A stretch of 64,000 nucleotides of DNA, from assembly GCF_001517085.1 (NCBI RefSeq), contig NZ_LRAC01000124.1, positions 248,001 through 312,000 on the forward strand, written 5' to 3'. Of this stretch, positions 17,119 to 26,241 are shown piece after piece; within the stretch, counting starts at the first letter, position 1, and the number at the start of each line of letters is the position of its first letter. Source of the DNA: Paenibacillus sp. DMB5 (GTDB lineage Bacteria; Bacillota; Bacilli; Paenibacillales; Paenibacillaceae). The notes beneath the pieces were generated by a model. It ran no database searches and was not told where the DNA came from. It was given only the letters and a program-made list of their open reading frames with translations. Position numbers and translations under genes: made by a program.

Positions 17119-19035
17119 ATGCTGCAACACCCGGATCATTACCGTGACCTGCTGGTGCTCTTTTCTGTTGTTATAGCGCTGCTTTCCTGCTTCTCCGCTC
17201 TTGATCTGGCAGAACGTCTGATTAGGGAGAGCAGAGGCCATAAATTCATCTTTATGTTGTCTTGTTTTTTAGGCACAGGCATGTGGAGTATGCACTTTAT
17301 CGGGATGCGGGCAATGCGGACGGAAATGACTTTGGCTTATGACTTGCCGCTACTGCTGTTGTCCCTGCTTGTACCGATTGCAGCTTCTTACGCGTTGTTT
17401 CTGCTTTTCAGCAGCCCCTTTACACGCAGCCGGTTTTTTTTGGCGTTCGGCGGGGTTCTCTTCAGCGGCGGCCTTGTGATTATGCACTATTGCGGCATTC
17501 TGTCGATGAAATTTTACGGAGACTATGAGCAGAGCCTGCTCTCCATCCTAACCTCCTTTGCCTTCGCCCTCGTTGTTCCGGTGATTGCCTATTTCTACAA
17601 TCCAGGCTGGATCGCAGGTCCTTATAATATGTTCACTCTCAAAAAAGTACTGCTTGTACTTGTGCTTACCGCGTGCCTGAGCGGGTCACACTATGCCGCC
17701 ATGGCCGGTGTATCGTTCTCGAATACAAGCGCTTTTAATTATACAGGAACTGTCCCGCTGCTGCCTGATTCACTGCTGGGCGTATTATTGGGAGGCTCGT
17801 TTTTGCTGATTGTAACGCTGGTTCTGATTCTTCTGTACAGGGACCGGCAGCGTGTTCTGTTCTCTGCAAGCTTTAATGAGCAGCGCTACACGGCTTTATT
17901 TGAATCCAGTCCCGACATGGTGCTGTGTATTGATCCGGCCCGCAAAAAGGTTATAAGCTCCAACCCTTCACTTCAGCATATGACCGGCTACCAAAAGGAA
18001 GAGTTAAGCGATTATAATAGCATTCTCTGCACCCCAAAGGATAAAGCTACACTTAAGGAAGCAGTGAAAAGGGCAGTGGACGGGTATTCCTCCAAGCTTG
18101 AGCTTGAAATCCGTCTAAAGGACGGCGGCACCATGATCTGCAGCACTACCGTTTTCCCGCTTGTTCATGACACCCAGAAGCTGGTTTATCTTGTTGCTGA
18201 GGACATTACAGCCTTTATTCAATTCCAGCAGCAGCTGATTGTCGCCAAGGAAGCGGCAGAAAGCGCTGACCGGATGAAAAGCGAGTTTCTGACGACCATG
18301 AGTCACGAGATCCGTACGCCGCTGAACGGCATTATCGGCATCAATCAGCTTTTAACCGAGGATATAGACAATCAGGAGCTGCAGGAGCTGCTGCGGCTGC
18401 AGTACAACAGCAGTCAGGCGCTGCTCAGTGTAATCAATGATGTGCTCGATTTTTCGCGGCTTGACTCGGACGGGCTGAAGCTGCAAAACGAAGTATTTCC
18501 GCTGCAGGTACTGCTCGGGGAATGCTCCAATCTGTTCGAGGCTACTGCCAAGGAGAAGGGGCTGGAGCTGAAGCTCGGGATAGCAGCAAATGTTCCTGAA
18601 ATGGTAAGCGGCGACAGTGTGAGAATCCGCCAGATCCTGGTTAATCTGATCGGGAATGCGGTTAAATTCACTCCCGGCGGCATGGTGTCGGTAGAAGTGG
18701 CATACAGCGGTTCACAAGCAGGTGAGGGTGAATATACATTTAAAATTAAAGATACCGGTATCGGCATTTCGCCAGATAAGCTGCCGCTGTTATTTCAGCC
18801 TTTTACACAGCTTGATGCGGCGCATAACCGGCATTATCCCGGCACTGGCCTTGGGCTTGCAATCTGCAGGAAACTGGTCGAGCTGATGAGTGGCCGGATT
18901 AAGATTGAATCCGAGCCCGGGAGAGGGACAGAGGTCATATTCTGCCTTACGCTCCAGTCCGGCGACAAGAATTGCAGCGGGGAAAGAGAGAACAGCTTAG
19001 CGGCAACTCAGCCGCTGGAAACTGAGGCTGTATAA
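17119..19035 (+). CDS. MHYT-PAS sensor histidine kinase
   Basis: A 638-residue membrane histidine kinase. The N-terminal MHYT domain (about 1-240, seven hydrophobic segments) contains MHFIGM, MHYCGI and HYAAMAG, motifs proposed to bind copper and sense a gas such as O2, CO or NO. A PAS domain (about 255-375) follows, then HisKA with the phospho-acceptor His396 in SHEIRTPLNG, and a HATPase domain with N-box VNLIGNAVKF and G-boxes DTGIGISP and GTGLGLA. No receiver domain is present and no response regulator lies nearby, so it is an orphan kinase whose partner is elsewhere. AAAGGAGAGG precedes the ATG. Confidence 0.9.
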   Translation: MLQHPDHYRDLLVLFSVVIALLSCFSALDLAERLIRESRGHKFIFMLSCFLGTGMWSMHFIGMRAMRTEMTLAYDLPLLLLSLLVPIAASYALFLLFSSPFTRSRFFLAFGGVLFSGGLVIMHYCGILSMKFYGDYEQSLLSILTSFAFALVVPVIAYFYNPGWIAGPYNMFTLKKVLLVLVLTACLSGSHYAAMAGVSFSNTSAFNYTGTVPLLPDSLLGVLLGGSFLLIVTLVLILLYRDRQRVLFSASFNEQRYTALFESSPDMVLCIDPARKKVISSNPSLQHMTGYQKEELSDYNSILCTPKDKATLKEAVKRAVDGYSSKLELEIRLKDGGTMICSTTVFPLVHDTQKLVYLVAEDITAFIQFQQQLIVAKEAAESADRMKSEFLTTMSHEIRTPLNGIIGINQLLTEDIDNQELQELLRLQYNSSQALLSVINDVLDFSRLDSDGLKLQNEVFPLQVLLGECSNLFEATAKEKGLELKLGIAANVPEMVSGDSVRIRQILVNLIGNAVKFTPGGMVSVEVAYSGSQAGEGEYTFKIKDTGIGISPDKLPLLFQPFTQLDAAHNRHYPGTGLGLAICRKLVELMSGRIKIESEPGRGTEVIFCLTLQSGDKNCSGERENSLAATQPLETEAV

Positions 19036-19127
19036 GCTTAGGTTTGCCAAAGAGAGAAGTTTAATTATATAATTTTAAATTATATGATTTAAATTTATTG
19101 TCCCGCAGGACAGAAAGGAACTCTCAC

Positions 19128-19880
19128 TTGGGCAAAAACAAACGTAAAAGCGCTGCTCTTCCCCAGAAGAGTAAAAATGAGAAGCTTGTAGCGCAGATGG
19201 AACAGCAGAAGAAGAAAACATTGATAGTGATTGTTGCGACGATCGCCTTGGTTGTCATTATTTTTGTGGGATTATTTTTACTGGCTTCAAGAGACTCATC
19301 AACAGGAACTTCAGCCGAACCGGTTGAATTTAACTACAGTGAAATGACTAGACTTGGCAGTGAGGACGCACCTGTCAAAATCGTCGAATTCGGCGACTAC
19401 AAATGTCCGGCTTGCGCCCAGTTCGCAGGTGCCATTAAGCCGCAGATTGTACAGGAATATGTAAATAAGGATAAGGCCGCTCTATATTTTGCAAATCTGG
19501 CCTTTATCGGGGATGACTCAAAAACTGCTGCTCTTGCAGCCCTGTCTGTCTATCATCAGGACAGCGATGCATTCTGGACATACTATGATGCTATTTATGC
19601 TAACCAAGGTGATGAGAACAAGGAGTGGGCGACAGAGGACTTCCTGGTTGAGCTGGCGCAGAAAGAGGAGCTGCCAATTGATTATGATCTGCTCCGCAAA
19701 GACATTGAAGACAAGACCTATAACAGCCAGCTGGAAAGTGAGATTCAGCTAGCCTCGGCTTCCGGGGTTTCTTCGACTCCAACCCTCTTTGTGAATGGGG
19801 TAATGGTTGATGAGCCATTCAACATGGAGGCTATTGATGCCCAGATTCAGGCCGCTTCCGAAGCGGTGGTTGCCGAGTGA
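19128..19880 (+). CDS. bdbD: DsbA-family thiol-disulfide oxidoreductase BdbD
   Basis: A 250-residue membrane-anchored thioredoxin-fold protein. A basic N-terminus and one membrane segment (about 36-57) place the catalytic domain outside the cell. The active site is Cys93-Pro-Ala-Cys96 in YKCPACAQF, and the cis-Pro loop is SSTPTLFVNG. It introduces disulfides into secreted proteins and is reoxidised by BdbC, encoded next with a TGATG overlap. The TTG at 19128 is chosen because AAAGGAA lies upstream; an earlier TTG at 19098 lacks a site. Confidence 0.9.
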   Translation: MGKNKRKSAALPQKSKNEKLVAQMEQQKKKTLIVIVATIALVVIIFVGLFLLASRDSSTGTSAEPVEFNYSEMTRLGSEDAPVKIVEFGDYKCPACAQFAGAIKPQIVQEYVNKDKAALYFANLAFIGDDSKTAALAALSVYHQDSDAFWTYYDAIYANQGDENKEWATEDFLVELAQKEELPIDYDLLRKDIEDKTYNSQLESEIQLASASGVSSTPTLFVNGVMVDEPFNMEAIDAQIQAASEAVVAE

Positions 19881-20311
19881 TGAAGTTCACCGCCTTCTGC
19901 CGGCGCCATTGTCTGTATCTGGCCTGGTTTGTGTCGATCGTTGCTGTTGCAGGCAGCCTTTATCTGAGTGAAGTACTGAAATATGAGCCCTGCAAGCTGT
20001 GCTGGTTCCAGCGTATCTTTATGTATCCGCAGCTGTTTCTGCTGGGAATTGCCACGTACAAAGGGGATAAAAAGATTATTCCCTACGTCCTGCCGTTAAG
20101 CATTATCGGGGGAAGCATCTCCATTTACCACTATGCTGAGCAGAAGATTCCTGCGCTGAGCAAGGTGCTTCCATGTACAGTTGGCGTTCCCTGCAATCAG
20201 GATTATATTAATCTTTTAGGCTTCATTACTATTCCGTTGATGGCCCTTACTGCTTTTACCCTGATTACAGTTTTATTGTGGACAGGACGCAAAGATACAG
20301 ACGTAGAATAG
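19880..20311 (+). CDS. bdbC: DsbB-family disulfide formation protein BdbC
   Basis: A 143-residue membrane protein with four hydrophobic segments. It carries the two DsbB cysteine pairs: Cys38 and Cys41 (CKLC) in the first external loop and Cys99 and Cys105 in the second. It passes electrons from BdbD to the quinone pool. The ATG overlaps the bdbD stop, so the pair is translationally coupled; a GTG three bases earlier is a possible alternative. Confidence 0.9.
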   Translation: MKFTAFCRRHCLYLAWFVSIVAVAGSLYLSEVLKYEPCKLCWFQRIFMYPQLFLLGIATYKGDKKIIPYVLPLSIIGGSISIYHYAEQKIPALSKVLPCTVGVPCNQDYINLLGFITIPLMALTAFTLITVLLWTGRKDTDVE

Positions 20312-20368
20312 GCAGCAGGCAGGCGAAATTCCAGGCAAAAAGAATTCCTGATTTTTTTGTCACAATTA

Positions 20369-20470
20369 ACATCCAAAACACGCTAAAACCACGGTACAGA
20401 GGGATAATGCAAGAGAATGAAAGATCCACTTATCCCTTATCATGGAATTGCGTGTTTTGGATGTTTTTTC
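20369..20470 (+). terminator. Large nested inverted repeat with T run
   Basis: ACATCCAAAACACG (20369-20382) pairs perfectly with CGTGTTTTGGATGT (20451-20464), followed by further T residues. Inside, AGGGATAA (20400-20407) pairs with TTATCCCT (20430-20437). It probably terminates bdbDC, but the roughly 96-base nested structure is unusually large and could be a degenerate mobile repeat. Confidence 0.55.
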
Positions 20471-20529
20471 ATTCCTTTTCATTTGTTTCACTGCTTTACT
20501 GGGAATGCTTTGTAGACTATCATTAAGCC

Positions 20530-20740
20530 TTGTGAGAAGTTGAATACGCGCTGAATTTTCCGTAGGGAAATCGGGGGAACCAAACTCGGCTGCAAGGCCG
20601 ACGGGGTGAATCGGAAACAGGCCAAAAAGGCTGTAACCGTAGGGCTTTCCACAGTCCGAATCCGCCAGCTAACCTCGTAAGCAAAGGTGGGATAATGACC
20701 ATGCTCATGGCATGCGGATCATTTCCGTATGCTTATTTTT
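20530..20740 (+). promoter_or_regulatory. c-di-AMP (ydaO/yuaA) riboswitch with terminator
   Basis: The leader carries the conserved ydaO blocks GGGGGAACC (about 20573), GGGGTGAATCGG (about 20603) and AGCTAACCTCGTAAGC (20667-20682). Just after the aptamer, GCATGCGGA (20710-20718) pairs with TCCGTATGC (20724-20732), followed by TTATTTTT, forming an intrinsic terminator. In known members c-di-AMP binding favours termination. The aptamer 5' edge is approximate. Confidence 0.9.
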
Positions 20741-20833
20741 GTGCCTGCATTTATGAAAACCTACCTATGAAAACGATGAAAACAGCGCACGGTATAACCG
20801 GTTCAACTAACAAAGAGAGGAACTGTTACTACA

Positions 20834-22651
20834 ATGGTAAGCAAGGTAAAACGACTATTGATCGGACGTCCGATGAAGTCGAACGAACTCGATCATGAAA
20901 AGTTATCCAAGGTGAAAGCACTGGCTGTCCTGTCTTCTGATGCGCTATCGTCTGTAGCCTACGGAACGGAACAAATTCTCCTGGTACTGGTGGCTGCAGG
21001 CTTCACTGCCATCTGGTACTCTCTGCCAATCGCGCTTGCCGTATTGGGCCTGCTGGCCATACTCATTTTGTCCTACCGGCAGACGATCTTTGCCTATCCG
21101 CAGGGCGGCGGGGCCTACATCGTGGCCAAAAGCAATCTGGGTGTTCCTACCGGCCTGTTAGCCGGCGGCTCTTTATTGGTTGACTACATTCTTACCGTTG
21201 CGGTTAGCGCCTCGGCGGGGACAGACGCGATTACATCGGCTTTTCCAAGTCTGCATGACCACTCAGTTCTTATTGCAGTTTCCGTTATTATATTGCTTAC
21301 AATTGTCAATCTGCGCGGGGTTACGGAATCGGCTTCCTTTATTGCAATCCCGGTATATTTGTTCGTCGGCTCGATCTTTTTTCTCATTGCTGCGGGTGTA
21401 ATCAAATATCTGACAGGCGGCGCCCATGCTAGTGTACCTGAAATCGGCTCAGCAGTATCCAATGTCAGCCTGTTCCTGCTGCTCAAAGCGTTCAGCTCCG
21501 GCTGTTCGGCCTTGACCGGGGTAGAGGCGGTATCCAATGCCATTCCGAACTTCAAGGCTCCTGCGGAAAAGAATGCCGCCAAAACCCTGATGATGATGGG
21601 ATTGATCCTTGGCGTAATGTTTACAGGCATTACCCTGCTGGCTTACTGGTACGGAGTTACCCCGGATGAAAAAGCCACAGTAGTGTCCCAAATTGCCGAG
21701 TCGACCTTTGGCCGCGGCGGTTTGTACTTCTTCATTCAAGGGATTACGGCTGTCATCCTGTTCCTGGCGGCAAATACTGCCTACTCGGCATTCCCGCTGC
21801 TCGCTTTTATGTTCGCCAAAGATAAATATTTGCCCCATGCCTTCATGGTCCGCGGAGACCGGCTGGGCTTTTCTAACGGTATTATTTTCCTCGGAGTTCT
21901 GTCGGCACTGCTGGTAGCTGCATTTCACGGGAATACGGAAGGACTGATTCCGCTGTATGCTGTCGGTGTGTTCATTCCGTTCACCTTATCCCAGCTTGGA
22001 ATGATGGTGCACTGGTACAAAACGAGACCAAAGGGCTGGCAGAGCAAGTTTGCAGTAAATACGGTCGGTATGCTGACCACGCTAACCATTACGCTAATCT
22101 TTATTATTACGAAGTTTTCCAGCGTATGGATGGCCTTCATCTTCCTGCCGGTTGTAATGCTGGTATTCCACCGGATTCACCGTCACTATCTAAATACTGC
22201 AGACCAGCTGCGGATCTGCCCGTCAACCGACAAGCCTTGCATTAAGGGCAGCACGGTTGTAGTCCCTGTAGCCGGTGTAACCCGTGCTGTATTACATTCC
22301 ATCAGCTATGCCAAATCCCTTACGGACAATGTCGTAGCTGTATATGTAGGCTTTGATGAAGAAGAGATTCACAAAATGGAGCAGAAGTGGGAGGAATGGA
22401 ATCCTGGCGTGCGCCTGATCGTCCTCCGTTCCCGGTACCGGAGCATCATCCGACCGCTGGTCAAGTTTATTGATACAGTGGAGTGGAAGACCGCTTCAAC
22501 GGACCATATTACTGTACTGATTCCGCAATTTATTACGAAGCACTGGTGGCAGGCCATTCTGCATAATCAGACCAGCCTGTTCATCCGTTCTTATCTGATG
22601 AATCAAAAGGATATCGTAGTAGCAACCGTTCCATATCATTTGCACAAATAG
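20834..22651 (+). CDS. kimA: Potassium importer KimA (APC superfamily)
   Basis: A 605-residue protein, nearly the same length as B. subtilis KimA (formerly YdaO). The N-terminus LIGRPMKSNELDHEKLSK, then SSDALSSVAYGTEQ and YPQGGGAYIVAK, are characteristic. About 12 membrane segments occupy residues 25-455, followed by a cytoplasmic domain of about 150 residues that in KimA controls dimer assembly. It imports K+ with high affinity, probably by proton symport. The c-di-AMP riboswitch upstream should shut expression when the nucleotide is high, as is known for K+ uptake genes. Confidence 0.92.
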   Translation: MVSKVKRLLIGRPMKSNELDHEKLSKVKALAVLSSDALSSVAYGTEQILLVLVAAGFTAIWYSLPIALAVLGLLAILILSYRQTIFAYPQGGGAYIVAKSNLGVPTGLLAGGSLLVDYILTVAVSASAGTDAITSAFPSLHDHSVLIAVSVIILLTIVNLRGVTESASFIAIPVYLFVGSIFFLIAAGVIKYLTGGAHASVPEIGSAVSNVSLFLLLKAFSSGCSALTGVEAVSNAIPNFKAPAEKNAAKTLMMMGLILGVMFTGITLLAYWYGVTPDEKATVVSQIAESTFGRGGLYFFIQGITAVILFLAANTAYSAFPLLAFMFAKDKYLPHAFMVRGDRLGFSNGIIFLGVLSALLVAAFHGNTEGLIPLYAVGVFIPFTLSQLGMMVHWYKTRPKGWQSKFAVNTVGMLTTLTITLIFIITKFSSVWMAFIFLPVVMLVFHRIHRHYLNTADQLRICPSTDKPCIKGSTVVVPVAGVTRAVLHSISYAKSLTDNVVAVYVGFDEEEIHKMEQKWEEWNPGVRLIVLRSRYRSIIRPLVKFIDTVEWKTASTDHITVLIPQFITKHWWQAILHNQTSLFIRSYLMNQKDIVVATVPYHLHK

Positions 22652-22668
22652 TCATACAACACAAGCTG

Positions 22669-22705
22669 GCGGCTGTCTCCGTATGTAACGGGGCAGCCGC
22701 TTTTT
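22669..22705 (+). terminator. Intrinsic terminator after kimA
   Basis: GCGGCTG (22669-22675) pairs with CAGCCGC (22694-22700), followed by TTTTT. Confidence 0.85.
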
Positions 22706-22763
22706 ATAATAGGAAAAATCCGGTTCGGAATTCCAGCCTGTTCAGGGTAATATTAATATTATA

Positions 22764-22792
22764 TTGACATGGATAATGAGAATCAATATCAT
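22764..22792 (+). promoter_or_regulatory. Sigma-A promoter overlapped by a Fur box
   Basis: TTGACA (22764-22769), a 17-base spacer and TATCAT (22787-22792) form a sigma-A promoter. The 19-mer at 22772-22790 matches the Fur consensus GATAATGATAATCATTATC at 17 of 19 positions. Fur with iron should therefore repress the siderophore-binding protein gene. Confidence 0.85.
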
Positions 22793-22854
22793 TTAAAGAG
22801 TTAAGTCTATAAGTTATGAACTTACTGGACAGACATACACAGGAGGGGTAATAA

Positions 22855-23880
22855 ATGTTTTCATTCGAACCAAAGAAATCCATGAAGCTGGCGCTTGCCG
22901 GACTTCTGACTATGACCATGCTGCTGACTGCCTGCGGCAATAACAACGGCGGGAATGAGGCGAATGCGACAACGGCTCCGGCTTCAACGGCTGAAGCAAC
23001 CGCGGCGGCTACTGCAGCTCCTGCTGAAACTGCTGCACCTGCTGCAGAAAAAACGGTCACAGACGCTATGGGACATAAGGTAACAGTCCCGGCGAACCCG
23101 CAGCGCGTACTCGGTTCATATCTGGAAGATTACCTGGTGACGCTCGGAGTAACTCCGGTAGCCCAATGGTCCGTGACCAACGGCATTCAGGATTACCTGT
23201 CGGACGAACTTAAAGATGTGCCAACAATCAGCTTTGATCTTCCGTTGGAGGCTGTAACCAGCTTCGCACCGGATTTTCACATTGTACAGTCTGAAGGCTC
23301 TGTTCAGAACGGCCTGTATGACCAGCTGAACAAGATCGCACCTACTTATGTGCTTGGCGACGAAGTCAGCAAGGATTGGCGCAAAGCGCTGCTTACGATT
23401 GGTGATCTGCTGAACAAGTCACCTGAAGCTGAGAAAGCGATCGCGGATTATGACCAGAAGGCTGCTGACGCCAAGGAAAAAATCAGCGCATCGTTCGGAG
23501 ATAAATCCGTAGCAATTCTGTGGCTGGTGCAAAAAAGCTTCTTTATCGTAGATGAAACCCGGTCAAGCGGAGCGGTTCTGTACGGGGATCTTGGCCTGCA
23601 GCTGCCGAACCTGGTTACTGACATTCCGGCAGAATCCAGAGCGACCTGGAATTCGATTACCCTTGAGAAGCTGGCCGAACTGACGGCCGATCACATCTTC
23701 CTTGTTAACAGCGACAAAACAGACGCATCGGAGATTCTAGAGGGACCGATCTGGCAGGGGATTCCTGCCGTGAAGGCAGGCAATGTGACCGAGCTTAGCG
23801 CAGATGGCAGCTGGCTGTACAGTGGTGCTTATGCCAACACCAAGACTATTGATGATGTTGTCAGCGCGCTTGTGAAATAA
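22855..23880 (+). CDS. Ferric siderophore ABC transporter, substrate-binding lipoprotein
   Basis: A 341-residue FecB/FhuD-type periplasmic-binding lipoprotein. The signal peptide ends in the lipobox LLTAC, followed by an Ala/Thr-rich linker to about residue 62. The binding domain starts at TVTDAMGHKVTVPANPQRV, typical for this class, and ends with VVSALVK. It captures an iron-siderophore complex and delivers it to the FecCD permeases encoded downstream. A terminator at 23915 and a second promoter region separate it from those genes. Fur-box control fits the role. The siderophore is unknown. Confidence 0.9.
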   Translation: MFSFEPKKSMKLALAGLLTMTMLLTACGNNNGGNEANATTAPASTAEATAAATAAPAETAAPAAEKTVTDAMGHKVTVPANPQRVLGSYLEDYLVTLGVTPVAQWSVTNGIQDYLSDELKDVPTISFDLPLEAVTSFAPDFHIVQSEGSVQNGLYDQLNKIAPTYVLGDEVSKDWRKALLTIGDLLNKSPEAEKAIADYDQKAADAKEKISASFGDKSVAILWLVQKSFFIVDETRSSGAVLYGDLGLQLPNLVTDIPAESRATWNSITLEKLAELTADHIFLVNSDKTDASEILEGPIWQGIPAVKAGNVTELSADGSWLYSGAYANTKTIDDVVSALVK

Positions 23881-23914
23881 GTTAGCAAAAACAGAGTCGG
23901 TTAACTCCCGGTGT

Positions 23915-23960
23915 GCAGGTTATTGTATCTTACAAAGATACGAAGCCTGCCTCTTTTTTT
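23915..23960 (+). terminator. Intrinsic terminator
   Basis: GCAGG (23915-23919) pairs with CCTGC (23946-23950), and GTATC pairs with GATAC inside, followed by seven T residues. Confidence 0.8.
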
Positions 23961-24009
23961 AACCAGCTTAAGGACTGTGTGAACTCTTGTACTACTTTCA
24001 TATATTTGC

Positions 24010-24057
24010 GATAATGATGATTGAGAAACAATATCAGTTGAATGATAAACAATTTCA
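24010..24057 (+). promoter_or_regulatory. Cluster of Fur-like half-sites before the permease operon
   Basis: GATAATGAT at 24010-24018 and two overlapping degenerate 19-mers further on each match about 12-13 of 19 Fur consensus positions. This suggests the permease-ATPase-reductase operon is also iron-regulated, less clearly than the site at 22772. Confidence 0.5.
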
Positions 24058-24117
24058 ATTACATGATAGAAGCAATGAGCTCAGCTTGTTGAATTCATTC
24101 CACTAAGGGGAAGACTT

Positions 24118-25176
24118 ATGGACTCATCTACACATTCGGCATCCGGCAGTCCGCATACAGGAGCTGTGAAGCTGCTGCAGTCGCGGCCCGCAGCGGCAGT
24201 TATGATCTTGATTCTGGGAATCGGCGCGATTCTGTTCGGCCTGGCGCTGTCGGTATCAGTAGGTGCGGCGGATATTGGGCTGGCCACGGTCTGGGAGGCG
24301 GTCTTCCGGTTTAATCCGGATCTGCAGCAGCATCAGATCATCCGTGAACTGCGGATTCCAAGAGCACTGGCTGGAGCTCTTGTAGGTGCCTGCTTTGCCG
24401 TAGCCGGTGCTATAATGCAGGGAATGACCCGTAATCCGCTGGCTGACTCCGGCCTGCTTGGACTAAATGCAGGTGCAAGTGCCGCCCTGGCATTAACCTT
24501 TGCCTTTGCTCCTTCGGTTTCCTTTCTGTACATTATGGTGTACTGCTTCATCGGCGCTGCTGCAGCATCACTGCTGGTATTCGGCATCGGGTCGCTTAGC
24601 CACAGCGGTCTGACACCCCTGCGGCTGACGCTGGCCGGTGCGGCAGTAAGCGCACTCCTGCTTGCTGTGAGCCAGGGAGTGGCGATTCTGTTCAATCTAT
24701 CCCAGGACATCGCCTTCTGGATGGCGGGTGGTGTTGGAGGCGCCAACTGGACCCAGCTTAAAATCATGACGCCATGGATTGCCGGAGCGCTCATTGCTGC
24801 GTTGCTGCTGTCAAGATCCATCACCCTGCTCAGCCTGGGCCAGGAGGTGGCAGCCGGTCTAGGCCAGCGTACGAGACTGGTACAGCTTGCCGGAATGATT
24901 GTCGTTGTGATTCTGGCAGGAGCTGCCGTTTCAACGGTAGGGCCTATCGCTTTCGTGGGATTAATGATTCCGCATATTACAAGGTATCTGGTCGGTGTCG
25001 ACTACCGCTGGATTATTCCCTGCTCGGCGGTACTGGGAAGCCTGCTGATTGTCTTTGCCGATATTGCCGCCAGAATGATTAACGCTCCCTATGAAACGCC
25101 TATCGGCGCGCTAATTGCCGTTATCGGTGTACCGTTCTTTGTCTATCTGGCAAGCAAGCGGAAGGGGGAGCTGTAA
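24118..25176 (+). CDS. FecCD-family siderophore ABC permease
   Basis: A 352-residue inner-membrane permease with about nine to ten membrane segments. The family blocks LRIPRALAGALVGACFAVAG, MQGMTRNPLAD and the cytoplasmic coupling loop before VGPIAFVGLMIPHITR are clear. It forms the channel with the next gene product. Its stop codon overlaps the following ATG by one base (TAATG). Confidence 0.92.
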   Translation: MDSSTHSASGSPHTGAVKLLQSRPAAAVMILILGIGAILFGLALSVSVGAADIGLATVWEAVFRFNPDLQQHQIIRELRIPRALAGALVGACFAVAGAIMQGMTRNPLADSGLLGLNAGASAALALTFAFAPSVSFLYIMVYCFIGAAAASLLVFGIGSLSHSGLTPLRLTLAGAAVSALLLAVSQGVAILFNLSQDIAFWMAGGVGGANWTQLKIMTPWIAGALIAALLLSRSITLLSLGQEVAAGLGQRTRLVQLAGMIVVVILAGAAVSTVGPIAFVGLMIPHITRYLVGVDYRWIIPCSAVLGSLLIVFADIAARMINAPYETPIGALIAVIGVPFFVYLASKRKGEL

Positions 25177-26210
25177 TGAGCCCTGTTAATGCCTTTCTTT
25201 CGGGGAAGCAGCGCCGCAGCCGTCATTTCACTATCCTGCTGCTTCTGGGAATTAGTATTATCGTTATGTTCATTGTCAGCATGAATACAGGGCTTATGCG
25301 TTTAACGCCGCTGGAAGTCTTACATACCCTTTTTGGTGACGGAACCCGGCAGCAGAAGCTGATCCTGTTTGATTTCCGGCTGCCGCGCATCGTTATTTCT
25401 CTGCTTGTCGGTGCCGGCTTTGCCGTTTCCGGCTGCATTCTGCAGAGCCTGTCGCGTAATGCGCTGGCCGAGCCGTCCACGCTGGGAATCAACGCCGGAG
25501 CCGGCTTTGCCGTCATCATCTTTATTTCGTTCGTTCCGGCCACCGCGGCAGGGCCGATCTTCGTCCTTCCGCTGATGGCTCTTCTGGGAGCGGTGCTTAC
25601 CGCCGCACTGATTTATTTCTTGTCTTACCGGCGGGAAGACGGCTTGTCGCCAACCCGGATGATCCTGATCGGGATTGCCGTGGGCGCCGGCATCTATGCC
25701 TTCCAGCTGATCTTGTCCCTTCGGCTGGACCCGCAGAACTTTCAGTTCGTATCGATTTGGCTGGCCGGTAAAATCTGGGGCGGTGACTGGCGGTTTGTGC
25801 TGGCGCTGCTGCCCTGGATTGTAATTATCCTGCCTTTTGCCTTCTACAAGTCCCGAGTACTGAATCTGCTGAATCTCGGCGATCAGACCTCGGCAGGGCT
25901 GGGAATGCCGGTTGAGAAGGAACGGCTCGTACTGCTTGCAGCAGCAGTAGCACTGTCGGGTGCCTGCGTTGCCGTCAGCGGCGGCATCGGCTTCGTCGGA
26001 CTGATTGCGCCTCACCTGGCCCGGCGGCTGGTCGGGCCGAAGCACCAGGTGCTGCTGCCTGCCAGCGCTTTAGTAGGTGCGCTGCTTCTAATTACAGCAG
26101 ATACCGTAGCCCGCTGGATTCTGCAGCCGGCTGAAATTCCTACCGGTATCATCGTTGCGCTCATCGGAGCCCCGTATTTCTTGTATCTGTTAGCCAGATC
26201 CAAGGCTTGA
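25176..26210 (+). CDS. FecCD-family siderophore ABC permease, second subunit
   Basis: A 344-residue permease of the same family as its upstream neighbour, with LPRIVISLLVGAGFAVSGC, LQSLSRNALAEP and GGIGFVGLIAPHLARR. Separate, non-identical permeases form a heterodimer in FecCD and FhuBG-like systems. It is translationally coupled to the preceding gene. Confidence 0.92.
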   Translation: MSPVNAFLSGKQRRSRHFTILLLLGISIIVMFIVSMNTGLMRLTPLEVLHTLFGDGTRQQKLILFDFRLPRIVISLLVGAGFAVSGCILQSLSRNALAEPSTLGINAGAGFAVIIFISFVPATAAGPIFVLPLMALLGAVLTAALIYFLSYRREDGLSPTRMILIGIAVGAGIYAFQLILSLRLDPQNFQFVSIWLAGKIWGGDWRFVLALLPWIVIILPFAFYKSRVLNLLNLGDQTSAGLGMPVEKERLVLLAAAVALSGACVAVSGGIGFVGLIAPHLARRLVGPKHQVLLPASALVGALLLITADTVARWILQPAEIPTGIIVALIGAPYFLYLLARSKA

Positions 26211-26241
26211 ATCTAATACAAACAATTAAGGAGTGGAGATT

